Assembly (NCBI GenBank): GCA_937916845.1
Contig: CALFSK010000020.1
Location: 1-64,000 of the forward strand
DNA length: 64,000 nucleotides
Direction of reading: 5' to 3'
From: an uncultured Lactobacillus sp.
GTDB taxonomy: Bacteria; Bacillota; Bacilli; Lactobacillales; Lactobacillaceae
Under the pieces are notes generated by a model. That model had not been told where the DNA came from. It saw only the letters and a list, made by a program, of their open reading frames with translations, and searched no databases. The position numbers were made by a program, and so were the translations under genes. This document shows, piece by piece, positions 50,165-58,698 of the stretch (positions are counted from its first letter, which is position 1; each line of letters opens with the position of its first letter).

Positions 50165-50566
50165 ATGGAAAAAGAAGCAAAAAGTGGCGTATTTGGTTTA
50201 GGTGAAGAAAATGTTGCTTATCAAAAATATTTTATTGGTCAAAGTTATTTGAATAGTTTAGCTGGTGGGGATGACATTGACGTGAACGTCGCCAACGTTA
50301 CCTTTGAACCAGGATGCCGCAATAACTGGCATATTCATCACGACGGCTACCAAATTTTGTTAGTGACTGGTGGCGAAGGCTGGTACCAAGAAGCTGGGAA
50401 ACCCGCACGCTTGTTACACGCTGGGGATGCCGTAACGATCCACGAAGGCGTTAAACACTGGCACGGTGCCACTAAGGATAGCTGGTTTAGTCACGTAGCA
50501 ATTACGAAGGGTACGAGTGAATGGTGCGAACCCGTCGACGATGAAGCATACGCAAAGTTAGGTTAA
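50165..50566 (+). CDS. cupin-domain protein
   Basis: The 133-aa protein has cupin motif 1 (NNWHIHHDGYQILLVTGGEGWYQE), with two histidines and a glutamate-type ligand region, and motif 2 (HAGDAVTIHEGVKHWHGAT). It should bind a metal ion. GGAGAG precedes the ATG. It is the first gene of the operon activated by the divergent MerR protein, with a CMD protein 13 bases downstream. Confidence 0.88.
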   Translation: MEKEAKSGVFGLGEENVAYQKYFIGQSYLNSLAGGDDIDVNVANVTFEPGCRNNWHIHHDGYQILLVTGGEGWYQEAGKPARLLHAGDAVTIHEGVKHWHGATKDSWFSHVAITKGTSEWCEPVDDEAYAKLG

Positions 50567-50579
50567 GGAGGAAGCAATT

Positions 50580-50900
50580 ATGGCTGAAAAACAAACTGCA
50601 GGTCGCGATAACTTGGGTCAATTAGCACCCAAGTTTGCGGAACTAAACGACGACGTCTTATTCGGTGAAGTGTGGTCGCGTGAATCCAAATTAAACTTAC
50701 GTGACCGGAGCATGATCACGATTGCGAGCCTGATGACAAGTGGGAGTTTTCCACAGTTAAAAGCCCATTTCCAAATGGGAAAGGCCCACGGGATTACTAA
50801 GGACGAAGCGGTTGAAATTGTGACCCACCTTGCCTTTTACGCGGGCTGGCCTAAAGCATGGTCCGCAATGGCGTTAATCAAAGAAGTTTACGGCGAATAA
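50580..50900 (+). CDS. carboxymuconolactone decarboxylase family protein
   Basis: The 106-aa all-helical protein has the CMD pattern RDRSMITIASLMTSG and VEIVTHLAFYAGWPKAWSAM. The CxxC of AhpD is absent, so it is not a peroxidase of that kind. Together with the cupin and SDR genes it forms a unit common in lactobacilli, presumably for detoxifying or reducing reactive carbonyl compounds. AAGGAGG precedes the ATG. Confidence 0.88.
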   Translation: MAEKQTAGRDNLGQLAPKFAELNDDVLFGEVWSRESKLNLRDRSMITIASLMTSGSFPQLKAHFQMGKAHGITKDEAVEIVTHLAFYAGWPKAWSAMALIKEVYGE

Positions 50901-50911
50901 GGAGAAAATCA

Positions 50912-51655
50912 GTGACAGTCAAAGATAAAGTAATTGTGATTACTGGTGCCTCGTCCGGCATTGGTGAAACGACCGCCAAATTGTTAGCCAAGCACGGTGC
51001 AAAAGTTGTTTTGGGTGCACGGCGCGCGACACGGCTGCAGGCCGTGGTCGATGATATTCAAGCCGACGGTGGTCAAGCAGTCTATCAAGTAACTGACGTG
51101 ACTAAACCAGCGGAAGTGCAACAACTCGTTCAACTCGCCCAGGACAAATTTGGCGGCTTAGACGTGATTTTCAATAATGCGGGTATCATGCCATCGTCCC
51201 CAATTAGTGCGTTGCACACGGATGAGTGGAATCAGATGATCGACATTAATCTTAAAGGGGTCTTGAATGGTGTTGCAGCCGTAATGCCAATTTTCACCGC
51301 CCAAAAGCACGGTCAGATTATTACCACTTCTTCAGTAGCTGGTATTAAGAGCTTTGCTGGCTCAGGAGTTTACGGTGCCACTAAGTTTGCGGTTCGGAAC
51401 TTGATGGAAGTTATTCGGATGGAAAGCGCCCAAGAAGGGACTAATATTCGGACGGTCAGTCTCTACCCAGCAGCCATCAATACTGAATTGCTACACACCA
51501 TCACAGATAAAACGGCCAAACGCGACATGGACGCCTTTTATCAACAAGTCGGCATTGAACCATCGGCGGTCGCAAACGTGGTGAACTTTGCCATTGATCA
51601 GCCAGAAGATGTCAATGTTAATGAATTCACGATTTACCCAACTAAACAGGCTTAA
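50912..51655 (+). CDS. short-chain dehydrogenase/reductase
   Basis: The 247-aa enzyme has the cofactor motif TGASSGIGETTAKLL, NNAGIM, and the catalytic serine and YxxxK in TSSVAGIKSF...YGATKFA. GARRATRL after strand 2 fits NADP preference. I place the start at GTG 50912, behind AAGGAG; a longer frame from 50858 overlaps the CMD gene. It ends the operon. Confidence 0.9.
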   Translation: MTVKDKVIVITGASSGIGETTAKLLAKHGAKVVLGARRATRLQAVVDDIQADGGQAVYQVTDVTKPAEVQQLVQLAQDKFGGLDVIFNNAGIMPSSPISALHTDEWNQMIDINLKGVLNGVAAVMPIFTAQKHGQIITTSSVAGIKSFAGSGVYGATKFAVRNLMEVIRMESAQEGTNIRTVSLYPAAINTELLHTITDKTAKRDMDAFYQQVGIEPSAVANVVNFAIDQPEDVNVNEFTIYPTKQA

Positions 51656-51666
51656 ATCAATAAAAG

Positions 51667-51718
51667 AACAGGCGCCAAAACTAGTCCTAGTGACTGATTT
51701 TGGCGCCTGTTTTTATTT
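51667..51718 (+). terminator. terminator of the cupin/CMD/SDR operon
   Basis: AACAGGCGCCAAAA pairs with TTTTGGCGCCTGTT, followed by TTTATTT. Confidence 0.92.
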
Positions 51719-51770
51719 GGCTTAAAGGTTGAAATGATTGTTGATGACATACTAACAATTATTTTTAAAT

Positions 51771-51946
51771 TAGTCGCTCCGTCGGACAAAATCGGGTGCT
51801 GTGGGGGACGGCCCCAGCCACGGTGCGGTCTGGAACCTCGATTCAAAGCCGATACCCCACGTCTTTTAATCGCCCCGCAAGATTGGCATAAGAACCGTCT
51901 GCCAATCTTGCCGACACAGCACACCGACTTTGTCCGACTCCGCTAA
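51771..51946 (-). repeat. family B palindromic repeat, copy B7
   Basis: On the minus strand the arms GTCGGACAAAGTCGGTGTGCTGTG-like and CACAGCACCCGATTTTGTCCGAC pair. AAGATTGGC/GCCAATCTT and GGTTCCAG/CTGG(G)GCC hairpins are kept. On that strand it follows copy A7, keeping the A-then-B order. Confidence 0.8.
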
Positions 51947-51988
51947 TCACGTTTTTTCTGTCGTTGATGCTTTAAATTTGTTGAAAGA

Positions 51989-52168
51989 TCGGAGGTTGTC
52001 GCTGATAGCATCGGTCGTGATTGTGTTCTTAGGACGACGAATTTTTCGTCCTTAGAACACGGACGGTCTGGGACAGTTGCGCTCTTTGCAATTGTCCCAG
52101 ACGAGGAGCAAGACGTTTTTCAGGCTTGGCCCGGTCCCACGACCGCGTGTTATCAGCGACAGCCGGAT
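51989..52168 (-). repeat. family A palindromic repeat, copy A7
   Basis: On the minus strand GGCTGTCGCTGATAAC pairs with the GCTATCAGCGACAACC-type end. Inner stems are GTGTTCT/AGAACAC, GGACGA/CGTCC and CAAG/CTTG, all different from A1 but still paired. It follows the 3' end of the minus-strand permease gene, after that gene's terminator. Confidence 0.8.
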
Positions 52169-52183
52169 TAGATCATTAGTTAG

Positions 52184-52210
52184 AGAAAAAATACTTACTT
52201 TAAAGTAAGT
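52184..52210 (-). terminator. terminator overlapping the end of the ABC-2 permease gene
   Basis: ACTTACTTTAAAGTAAGT is a perfect palindrome that includes the stop codon, followed on the minus strand by ATTTTTTCT. Confidence 0.7.
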
Positions 52211-53412
52211 CCTCGTTTTAGATTACCCCAGAAGCCGAGTTCATCCGTCTGGAGCATTAAGCCACCGTAGATGCGACCAATGTAGGCCATGCTACCAACA
52301 ATCGTTGCAATCAATAGGAGCATTGAAATGCCGGCTTGTAGGCCGGACGCGGTGTTATTGATTAAGCGCAACGGCATCAGGTACGACGAGAAGAACGGCA
52401 CGTACGAGAAAATTCTGACAAACGTATTGGTGGGGTTGCCTTGAAAGGCAAGCGCCACGGCAAAGGTGATCAGGTTGAGGTAGACGACTGGTTGTGACGC
52501 CTTACCAGCATCTTCGATTCGGGTCACGAGTGCGCCACAGAAAGCCGAAATAACGGTGTACAACAGGACGGCCAGGAGGGCAAAGAGCAAGTTGATCGAT
52601 AATAAATTATGCAAGACTTGGTTGATCACCCCGGTATTTTGCGACCATAAGTTGGCCGTGACCCGGCTGTGTTGTGCGACCTGAACAATCACTGCGCCCC
52701 CTAAGAGGTAAATTAGGAGCTGGGTCACGATCACGAGTAAGACCCCGTACACTTTACCGTTGAAGTATTTCCGTGGCGTCGTGCTCGAGAAGATGACTTC
52801 CATGATCTTGGTCCCTTTTTCCGCGGCAATTTCTTGGGCCGTGATGGATGAATAGGTCGTTAAAATTAGGTAAACGAAGAAAACGATGATGTAGAAAGAA
52901 ATTCGTTTAGCCAGTTTGTTCGTGGCGGTCTTCTTTTGTAACGATTGCTTAAATTTGGGTTGAACCGCTAAAGCACGGGTCTGATTAGGCGATAATTTAG
53001 CTAAACGCAGGTTCAAAGCCGTTTGGTTAGTTGCTAAGAATCGTTGAATTTTAGCTTGATCACCACTATTGACAGCGTCGGGTCCGTGAAAGGTTGCTTT
53101 TAATTGTTGGTCCTGCATACTCAAGGTCAGGTAGCCGTTGATGTCGCTCCGTTTAGTGGCCCGCTGTGCACTAGCGACGGTATCGTACTTATCAGTTGTT
53201 GCAATGCCGCTACTTTGGATGAAATTCGCACGGAGCTGCGTGTCCTTACTGATGACGGCGATATCGCTTTTGTTTTGATTAGGCATTGCTAAGTAGGAAA
53301 GCCCAAAGGACAGTCCAACGAAGAGAAAGGGCATTAAAACCAGTGTCAAAAAGCTCCAAGATTTGACCTGACGCAGATAAGTTTCCAGTGTAACGATCCA
53401 GGTCTTATTCAT
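52195..53412 (-). CDS. ABC-2 type permease (NatB-like)
   Basis: The 405-aa membrane protein has one N-terminal segment, an outer domain of about 150 residues, then five to six segments; EIAAEKGTKIMEVIFSSTTPRKYFNGKVYGV is the typical ABC-2/NatB coupling region. I place the start at 53412 (MNKTWIV), behind AGGAGG; it overlaps the ATPase stop by eight bases. NatAB exports sodium in Bacillus; the cargo here is not proven. Confidence 0.87.
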   Translation of the reverse strand: MNKTWIVTLETYLRQVKSWSFLTLVLMPFLFVGLSFGLSYLAMPNQNKSDIAVISKDTQLRANFIQSSGIATTDKYDTVASAQRATKRSDINGYLTLSMQDQQLKATFHGPDAVNSGDQAKIQRFLATNQTALNLRLAKLSPNQTRALAVQPKFKQSLQKKTATNKLAKRISFYIIVFFVYLILTTYSSITAQEIAAEKGTKIMEVIFSSTTPRKYFNGKVYGVLLVIVTQLLIYLLGGAVIVQVAQHSRVTANLWSQNTGVINQVLHNLLSINLLFALLAVLLYTVISAFCGALVTRIEDAGKASQPVVYLNLITFAVALAFQGNPTNTFVRIFSYVPFFSSYLMPLRLINNTASGLQAGISMLLLIATIVGSMAYIGRIYGGLMLQTDELGFWGNLKRGLTLK

Positions 53413-54304
53413 GAGCGCCACCTCCTGCTTCGGTCCGGAAAATTTCATCCAGGGTTGGTGGTTGCTGGCTAAATTCAGGAACGTAATGGCCGGCCGTCAC
53501 CGCGTCAAAAACGGCTGGACCAACGTTGGCATCGGCTAATTGCAGGCGATAACGTTGTGAACCAATCGTTTTGACGCTCGTCACACCGGATAATGCGGAT
53601 AGCTGGTCGCTGGTCCAGTCGGTGGTCAAGAATAGGCGGGTCCGGCCAAATTGTTGGCGGACATCGTCGATCGTGCCTTTGAGTACGGCTTGTCCGTTGC
53701 GTAACATGACGAGGGCGTCGCAGATTTCTTCGACGTTACTCATATCGTGACTTGAAAAAATAATGGTTGCGCCCCGTTGTTTAGCGTCTAAGATGGCCTG
53801 CTTTAATAAGTCAGCGTTGACTGGGTCCAAGCCACTAAACGGCTCATCAAGGATAATCAGTTGTGGGTCGTGAATCAAGGTACAGATCAATTGGACTTTT
53901 TGTTGGTTCCCCTTGGAGAGCTTTTTAATGCGGTCACTGGGTTGCCCTTTGACAGCGAAGCGTTGCATCCATTCCTTGATCTTGGGCTTAGTGATACTAG
54001 CCGGTTGATTTTTTAAGCGTGCTAAGTAGACGATTTGTTGGGTAATAGTTAATTTGGGCATTAGACTACGTTCTTCGGGTAAGTAACCAATTTGGTTATA
54101 GTCATCCGCAGTTAGTGGCTGTCCATTCCAGGTGATTTGGCCGTCGAATGCGAGAAAGTTGAGGATACTGTGAAACGTGGTTGATTTACCAGCCCCGTTT
54201 TGGCCGATTAACCCCATGATTTCCCCATCATGGACGTCAAACGAAACGTCGTTTAACGCTTTAACCGTGCCAAAGGTTTTACTAATGTGTGCTACCGATA
54301 GCAT
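53405..54304 (-). CDS. ABC transporter ATP-binding protein (NatA-like)
   Basis: The 299-aa ATPase has Walker A GQNGAGKST, signature LSKGNQQKVQ, Walker B LIILDEPFSGLDPVN and H-loop FSSHD. The C-terminal 80 residues match the DUF4162 extension seen in NatA-type exporters. It is coupled to the permease by an overlap. Confidence 0.9.
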   Translation of the reverse strand: MLSVAHISKTFGTVKALNDVSFDVHDGEIMGLIGQNGAGKSTTFHSILNFLAFDGQITWNGQPLTADDYNQIGYLPEERSLMPKLTITQQIVYLARLKNQPASITKPKIKEWMQRFAVKGQPSDRIKKLSKGNQQKVQLICTLIHDPQLIILDEPFSGLDPVNADLLKQAILDAKQRGATIIFSSHDMSNVEEICDALVMLRNGQAVLKGTIDDVRQQFGRTRLFLTTDWTSDQLSALSGVTSVKTIGSQRYRLQLADANVGPAVFDAVTAGHYVPEFSQQPPTLDEIFRTEAGGGAHE

Positions 54305-54378
54305 TGTGTCGCCCCCAATACATAGAATATGTTCATAATGGCATAACTCCGTAAGTCAGGCAAGTTTCTGCTAATTTA

Positions 54379-54873
54379 TTACGCGTTATTTTTCTCGAGG
54401 CTCAACAGGGCCGTCTTCATCGGTAAACCGCCTCGATAACCTCCCAACGTGCCGTCCTTGCGTAAGACGCGGTGGCAAGGCACAACGATTAGAAGCGGAT
54501 TTTTACCCACGGCACTCGCAATCGCGCGGACAGCGGTCGGCCGGTTTAAAGTGGTGGCTAATTCGGAATAGGTCACCGTTTGACCGTATGGAATTTGTTG
54601 TAAAGCTTGCCACACTTGCCGTTGAAGTGGGGTGCCGGACGTTTGGTCAAGGGGAAGGTCAAAGGACTGGGACTTGCCAGTTAAATAGGTGGCTAAGGCA
54701 GTTACTGCGAGTTGATTGGCCTGCTGATCGATGATTGGTGTCGCTTCAGGATAAAAGCGTTGGTATTCGTTTTTAGGACCGTTGGCACTTCCAACGAAGG
54801 CTAGACCTTGTTGGGTACTGCCAAGCCAGTAGGTCTGGTGATCAATGGTCGTTGAACTTAAAAAGAGCTTCAT
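54379..54873 (-). CDS. ogt: methylated-DNA-protein cysteine methyltransferase
   Basis: The 164-aa protein has the active-site motif VPCHRVLRKDGTLGGYRGG with the acceptor cysteine and the DNA-binding helix region RPTAVRAIASAVGKNPL. It removes alkyl groups from O6-alkylguanine by suicide transfer. It is divergent from an Ada-type regulator, so the pair is an adaptive alkylation response. Confidence 0.93.
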   Translation of the reverse strand: MKLFLSSTTIDHQTYWLGSTQQGLAFVGSANGPKNEYQRFYPEATPIIDQQANQLAVTALATYLTGKSQSFDLPLDQTSGTPLQRQVWQALQQIPYGQTVTYSELATTLNRPTAVRAIASAVGKNPLLIVVPCHRVLRKDGTLGGYRGGLPMKTALLSLEKNNA

Positions 54874-55013
54874 AATAATGGCCTCACTTTATTTGATTAT
54901 CGTCAGTATAGCAGACAAAGTGCACGGCAATGTTTAAGAATCTTGCTTTTTAATGGGGGATAAGGTTATGCTGACAGAAAAGCGGTTATACTGCTGATAT
55001 GGAGGTGAGCATG

Positions 55014-55553
55014 ATGGAACCAACAAAGATTCAGTGGCAAGCCATTCAAACGAATGATGATCGTGCCGATGGCCAATTTTATTACGGTGTGATGAGTACG
55101 GGGATTTTTTGTCGTCCTAGCTGTAAGTCTAGATTGCCGTTACAACGCAACGTTCAAATCTTTGAGACGTCCACTGCAGCCGTTGAAGCCGGTTTGCGAC
55201 CTTGCAAACGGTGTCGGCCAACTGGAAATCCAGTTTCACCGGACGTTTGGGTAGCAGAAATTAAAACGATTATTGAACACCATTATGCCGAAAATTTGAC
55301 CTTAACGGAACTAGCCTCACTAGCACACGGAGCGCCGTATTATTTGCACCACGTGTTTCGGCGGACAACGGGGATGACGCCGTTAGCGTATTTGCAACAA
55401 GTTCGACTTCAACGTGCGCAGGAACTGTTACGAAACACTACTTTGACCGTGCGGGTGATCGCACAGCGGTGTGGGTTCCGCTCAGCCAGTTATTTCAGTA
55501 CGCAGTTCAAGACGACGATTGGTCAGACGCCGCGTGAGTTTCGGGAAAAGTAA
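55014..55553 (+). CDS. adaA: Ada-type methylation-responsive regulator (AdaA)
   Basis: The 179-aa protein has the Ada zinc domain, with cysteines in GIFCRPSCKSR and LRPCKRCRPTG, followed by an AraC-type helix-turn-helix pair (ENLTLTELASLAHGAPYYLHHVF and VIAQRCGFRSASYFSTQFK). Methylation of a zinc-bound cysteine by damaged DNA phosphates turns it into an activator. I place the start at 55014, because GGAGGTGA is too close to 55011 and inside the longer frame. The methyltransferase domain is a separate protein (ogt), as in Bacillus. Confidence 0.9.
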   Translation: MEPTKIQWQAIQTNDDRADGQFYYGVMSTGIFCRPSCKSRLPLQRNVQIFETSTAAVEAGLRPCKRCRPTGNPVSPDVWVAEIKTIIEHHYAENLTLTELASLAHGAPYYLHHVFRRTTGMTPLAYLQQVRLQRAQELLRNTTLTVRVIAQRCGFRSASYFSTQFKTTIGQTPREFREK

Positions 55554-55603
55554 GTCGCCTAAAAATAGGCGGTCAGAAATTATGTAAGAAGGTTCTATCT
55601 TTT

Positions 55604-55729
55604 TAGCCGAAACGTGGGCAAAAAGGCAGTTTGCTCCGCTTAACGTGGAATCAGGGCCTATTCCAAACCCGGGAATAATCCCTGATTCCACGTTAATGCT
55701 CACAACCTATTCGCCTTTTTGCCCACTCT
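55604..55729 (-). repeat. family C palindromic repeat, copy C3
   Basis: On the minus strand GTGGGCAAAAAGGC pairs with GCCTTTTTGCCCAC, and the core GGAATCAGGG...CCCTGATTCC differs from C1 (AAATCAGCG...CGCTGATTT) on both sides. It follows the LysM gene and its terminator on that strand. Confidence 0.82.
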
Positions 55730-55760
55730 AAAAAAAGAGACACCAATAAATGGTATCTCA
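55729..55760 (-). terminator. terminator of the LysM gene
   Basis: GAGATACCA pairs with TGGTGTCTC (one G-U) on the minus strand and runs into seven U residues. Confidence 0.85.
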
Positions 55761-55778
55761 GTGATTTTACGTATTTAT

Positions 55779-56831
55779 TTAGTACCAGCCATTATTGAGC
55801 CAGAACGTCTTAGCGGCGCTCCATGAACCGTAACGGTTTTGAACATACGTATTGGCAGTAGCTTCCTGATTAGCAGGGGAGTAATCGCCGTTTAGCAACG
55901 ATTTAGTTAATTGATACTTACCATAGAATTGACCGTTAGTTGCGGTGTAAGAACCACCTGATTCGTGAGAAGCAATCCATGCTTGGGCTGCTGATTCCGA
56001 CGTGTCGGTCGTTGTCGTAGTCGTTGTGGTAGCAGCTGGCGCTTTGGCCTGGCTAGTAGCAGCTGAACTAGTACTTTGGCTAGTTGGTTGACTGGCAACA
56101 CTAGTCGTTGAGCTAGCTTTAGCTTGGCTCGTTGCACTCGCTTGACTAGCAGCACTTACTGGTGCAGTACTAGTTTGGCTGGCACTTTGCTGAACGGCCT
56201 TAGGTGCTTGACTAGCGCTACTGCTAGTGGCACTGGTTGAACTGGCCGACTTCGCTTGGCTAACAGGTGCTTGACTTGCCGTGCTCGTTACTGAAGCGGC
56301 GCTGGCTTGACTGGTACTGCTACTAGTGACGCTGGTCGTGCTAGCAGATTTCGCTTGGCTAACTGGTGCCTGACTGACCGTTTGTGTCGCTGAAGCTGCA
56401 CTAACTTGGCTAGTCCGACTGCTGCTGGCAACGCTGGTCGTTGATGCGGCACTAGTTTGGCTAGTTGCATGTTGGTTAGTCGTTGTTACAGTCTTAGTAC
56501 TGCTACTGTTCGACGTTACCGGTGTCGTACTAGTTTTAGCACTAGCTGGCGCGGTCGTAACGGCGCCCATTGGGACGACTGCGTGCGCCGTCGTTTTCTT
56601 AACCACGTGGCGGGTGTTAACGTTAAGTTTGTCACCAACGTAGATTAAGTTGACGTTCTTTAAATGGTTAATTTTTTGAATCGCTTTAACGGTCGACTTA
56701 TGTGTCACGGCGATTTCGCTAACCGTATCACCGGCTTTGACAGTCACCGTGTCAGCCTTAGCAGCGGTCGTGCCGAGGGCGATTGCGCCAGTTGCGGCTA
56801 ATGATGATAATAATATGTTTTTAACTTTCAT
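55779..56831 (-). CDS. secreted LysM protein with transglycosylase-like C terminus
   Basis: The 350-aa protein has a signal peptide (cut near TTAAKA) and one LysM domain that binds peptidoglycan (about 27-72). A long region very rich in serine, alanine and threonine follows (SQAPVSQAKSAS-like repeats, about 85-275). The C terminus, AWIASHESGGSYTATNGQFYGKYQL...WLNNGWY, is of the SLT/Rpf-like kind with a glutamate in the catalytic position. ATG 56831 is preferred over GTG 56843. The Ser/Thr-rich linker is a likely O-glycosylation target of the adjacent divergent gtfA/gtfB genes. Confidence 0.87.
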   Translation of the reverse strand: MKVKNILLSSLAATGAIALGTTAAKADTVTVKAGDTVSEIAVTHKSTVKAIQKINHLKNVNLIYVGDKLNVNTRHVVKKTTAHAVVPMGAVTTAPASAKTSTTPVTSNSSSTKTVTTTNQHATSQTSAASTTSVASSSRTSQVSAASATQTVSQAPVSQAKSASTTSVTSSSTSQASAASVTSTASQAPVSQAKSASSTSATSSSASQAPKAVQQSASQTSTAPVSAASQASATSQAKASSTTSVASQPTSQSTSSAATSQAKAPAATTTTTTTTDTSESAAQAWIASHESGGSYTATNGQFYGKYQLTKSLLNGDYSPANQEATANTYVQNRYGSWSAAKTFWLNNGWY

Positions 56832-57105
56832 ACGGATGTTCACTCCCAGTATTTAAATGTATTCACCTTGAATTTTAACATTTAGGACGCAATTAGTTAA
56901 GCGGTAACAAGTATTATTAATCAACTTAGTGAACAAAGTTAGTAAAGAAGACTCTGTGTACTAAATGGACCAATTAGTAAATACTATAATTAGTTGAAAG
57001 TAGTCGTTAATTTTGGCGATGGGAAAGTAAACGCTCAAATTGGGTTAATAAGACTGATGAAATGGTAAAGTCTGTGAGTAAATTACAAACCGGGTGCCCG
57101 AAGTT

Positions 57106-57114
57106 TGCTATAAT
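57106..57114 (+). promoter_or_regulatory. promoter of gtfA-gtfB
   Basis: Extended -10 TGC-TATAAT at 57106-57114, with TTACAA at 57083 as a distant -35. The 325-base gap between the LysM gene and gtfA otherwise holds AT-rich sequence with no clear ORF or repeat. Confidence 0.5.
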
Positions 57115-57156
57115 CATAGGCGTCAGGCACATTGTGGACACGAGGGAGCGAAATTT

Positions 57157-58698
57157 ATGTATTATTTTGTTAATACCAGTATTAATCCCAAAAAATCAGG
57201 GATCGAACACGCTGAAATGAAGCGGCTAGCACTTTTTAATCAGCATCAGGTGCCCGCCAAAATGGTGACGCGTTTCTTTTCATTGTCACTACATAAAACA
57301 TTAAAAGACGCCGGTATTGCGGAAGCTAATCAGATTAATTTGTTTGATTACTTGCAACAATCATCGGATTTTAAACCAGTTAAGCTAACGATTGAAGATT
57401 TACATTTAGCTGACGATTTACGAATTGAAGCGGATGGACGCAATTACATTGTTTATCAGCATGACCAGTTGTTGATGCGCATCAATACGTTTGCCAACAC
57501 GCAAAAACAATTGAACAATGTTCAGTACTATGACCAAAAAGGAAAGTTGGTCAAGACGGACTGGTACGATACACGTGGTTTCAAAGGACTAGAACAGTTT
57601 TATACGTTTGATGGGCAGGTCGCCAGTGAACAAGTCTTTGATCCTGAAGGCAACGTGGTATATCAGACGTTTCACATGCCAGACCGGCAGAGCCAAGTTC
57701 AAAACTCACTGTACCGGTTTGTGAACTATCATGGCCAGGATTGGTCGTTTACGGGTGAAACGGCGATGACGACGTTCTTCTTAGATGAATTAAATCGAAA
57801 AACGCCTGGTGCAGTGTTCGTCATTGACCGGACTTACGAACTCGCTTATGCGGCTTTAAATATGCAGACCAAGGCATTTAAGGTAATGCATCTGCATAGT
57901 AATCACGTTAATGACCCGGCACATCCGCAAACCGCCACTTTGAACTTTAATTATGCCTATGCGTTGCATAACTTATCTCAGTGGAACGGGGTGATTGCGT
58001 CAACGGAACAACAAACGCAGGATTTCGTGGCTCGTTATGGAAACAAGCCGGCAACGTATGCGATTCCGGTGGGGATTGTTCCCGACGCGACCTTAAAAGC
58101 CAGACATCCAGCTTGGAAGACGCGGACGCCCGGTAAGATTATTTTTGTGGCGCGCTTAGCGGAAGAAAAGCAACAAGACCAAGTGATTCGGGCGTTCAAA
58201 CAGGTTCGCCAAACGGTGAAGAATGCGACGCTGGATTTCTGGGGCTACGCCAACGGGGATACTGGCAAGAAATTAAAACAATTAGTCACGGATCTGAACT
58301 TAAAGGATAGCGTGACGTTTAACGACTATACGACTGATTTGACGAGTGTGTATAACCACGCCCAACTCGCGATGCTAACGTCACGGGCGGAAGGCTTTGC
58401 GTTAGCACTTCTGGAAGGCCAAGCCCACGGTGTGCCGCAGGTGGCGTATGACGTTAAATACGGCCCCCGGGATATTATTCGGGATGGTCAGGATGGGATT
58501 TTAGTTCCCGTTAATAATGAAGCTGCGCTAGCGACTGCAATGATCGACTTATTGAGTGATTCTGAAAAAAGTCAGGCGTTCAGCAAGCAGGCTTATGAAG
58601 ACGCCAAACGGTACGGAACTGACGCGGTCTGGCAACGTTGGGAACCGTTGATGGCGGCAGCAAAGGCGTTTTACCAAACGGAAGGTGGGGAAGCATAA
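57157..58698 (+). CDS. gtfA: glycosyltransferase GtfA-like, protein O-glycosylation
   Basis: The 513-aa GT-B enzyme (family GT4) starts with MYYFVNTSINPKKSGIEHAE and has the extra beta-sheet domain (about 60-200) found in TagE/GtfA proteins. The nucleotide-sugar half carries IIFVARLAEEKQQDQVIRAF and the EX7E motif in AEGFALALLEGQAHG. In L. plantarum and streptococci GtfA with GtfB attaches the first GlcNAc to serine/threonine of surface proteins. ATG 57157 is chosen behind GAGGGAG. The stop overlaps the gtfB start (TAATG). Confidence 0.8.
   Translation: MYYFVNTSINPKKSGIEHAEMKRLALFNQHQVPAKMVTRFFSLSLHKTLKDAGIAEANQINLFDYLQQSSDFKPVKLTIEDLHLADDLRIEADGRNYIVYQHDQLLMRINTFANTQKQLNNVQYYDQKGKLVKTDWYDTRGFKGLEQFYTFDGQVASEQVFDPEGNVVYQTFHMPDRQSQVQNSLYRFVNYHGQDWSFTGETAMTTFFLDELNRKTPGAVFVIDRTYELAYAALNMQTKAFKVMHLHSNHVNDPAHPQTATLNFNYAYALHNLSQWNGVIASTEQQTQDFVARYGNKPATYAIPVGIVPDATLKARHPAWKTRTPGKIIFVARLAEEKQQDQVIRAFKQVRQTVKNATLDFWGYANGDTGKKLKQLVTDLNLKDSVTFNDYTTDLTSVYNHAQLAMLTSRAEGFALALLEGQAHGVPQVAYDVKYGPRDIIRDGQDGILVPVNNEAALATAMIDLLSDSEKSQAFSKQAYEDAKRYGTDAVWQRWEPLMAAAKAFYQTEGGEA

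Noticed and set aside
57094..57156. N-terminal extension of GtfA (MPEVCYNHRR...)
   Set aside because: The -10 element at 57109 lies inside it, and GAGGGAG is placed for the ATG at 57157.
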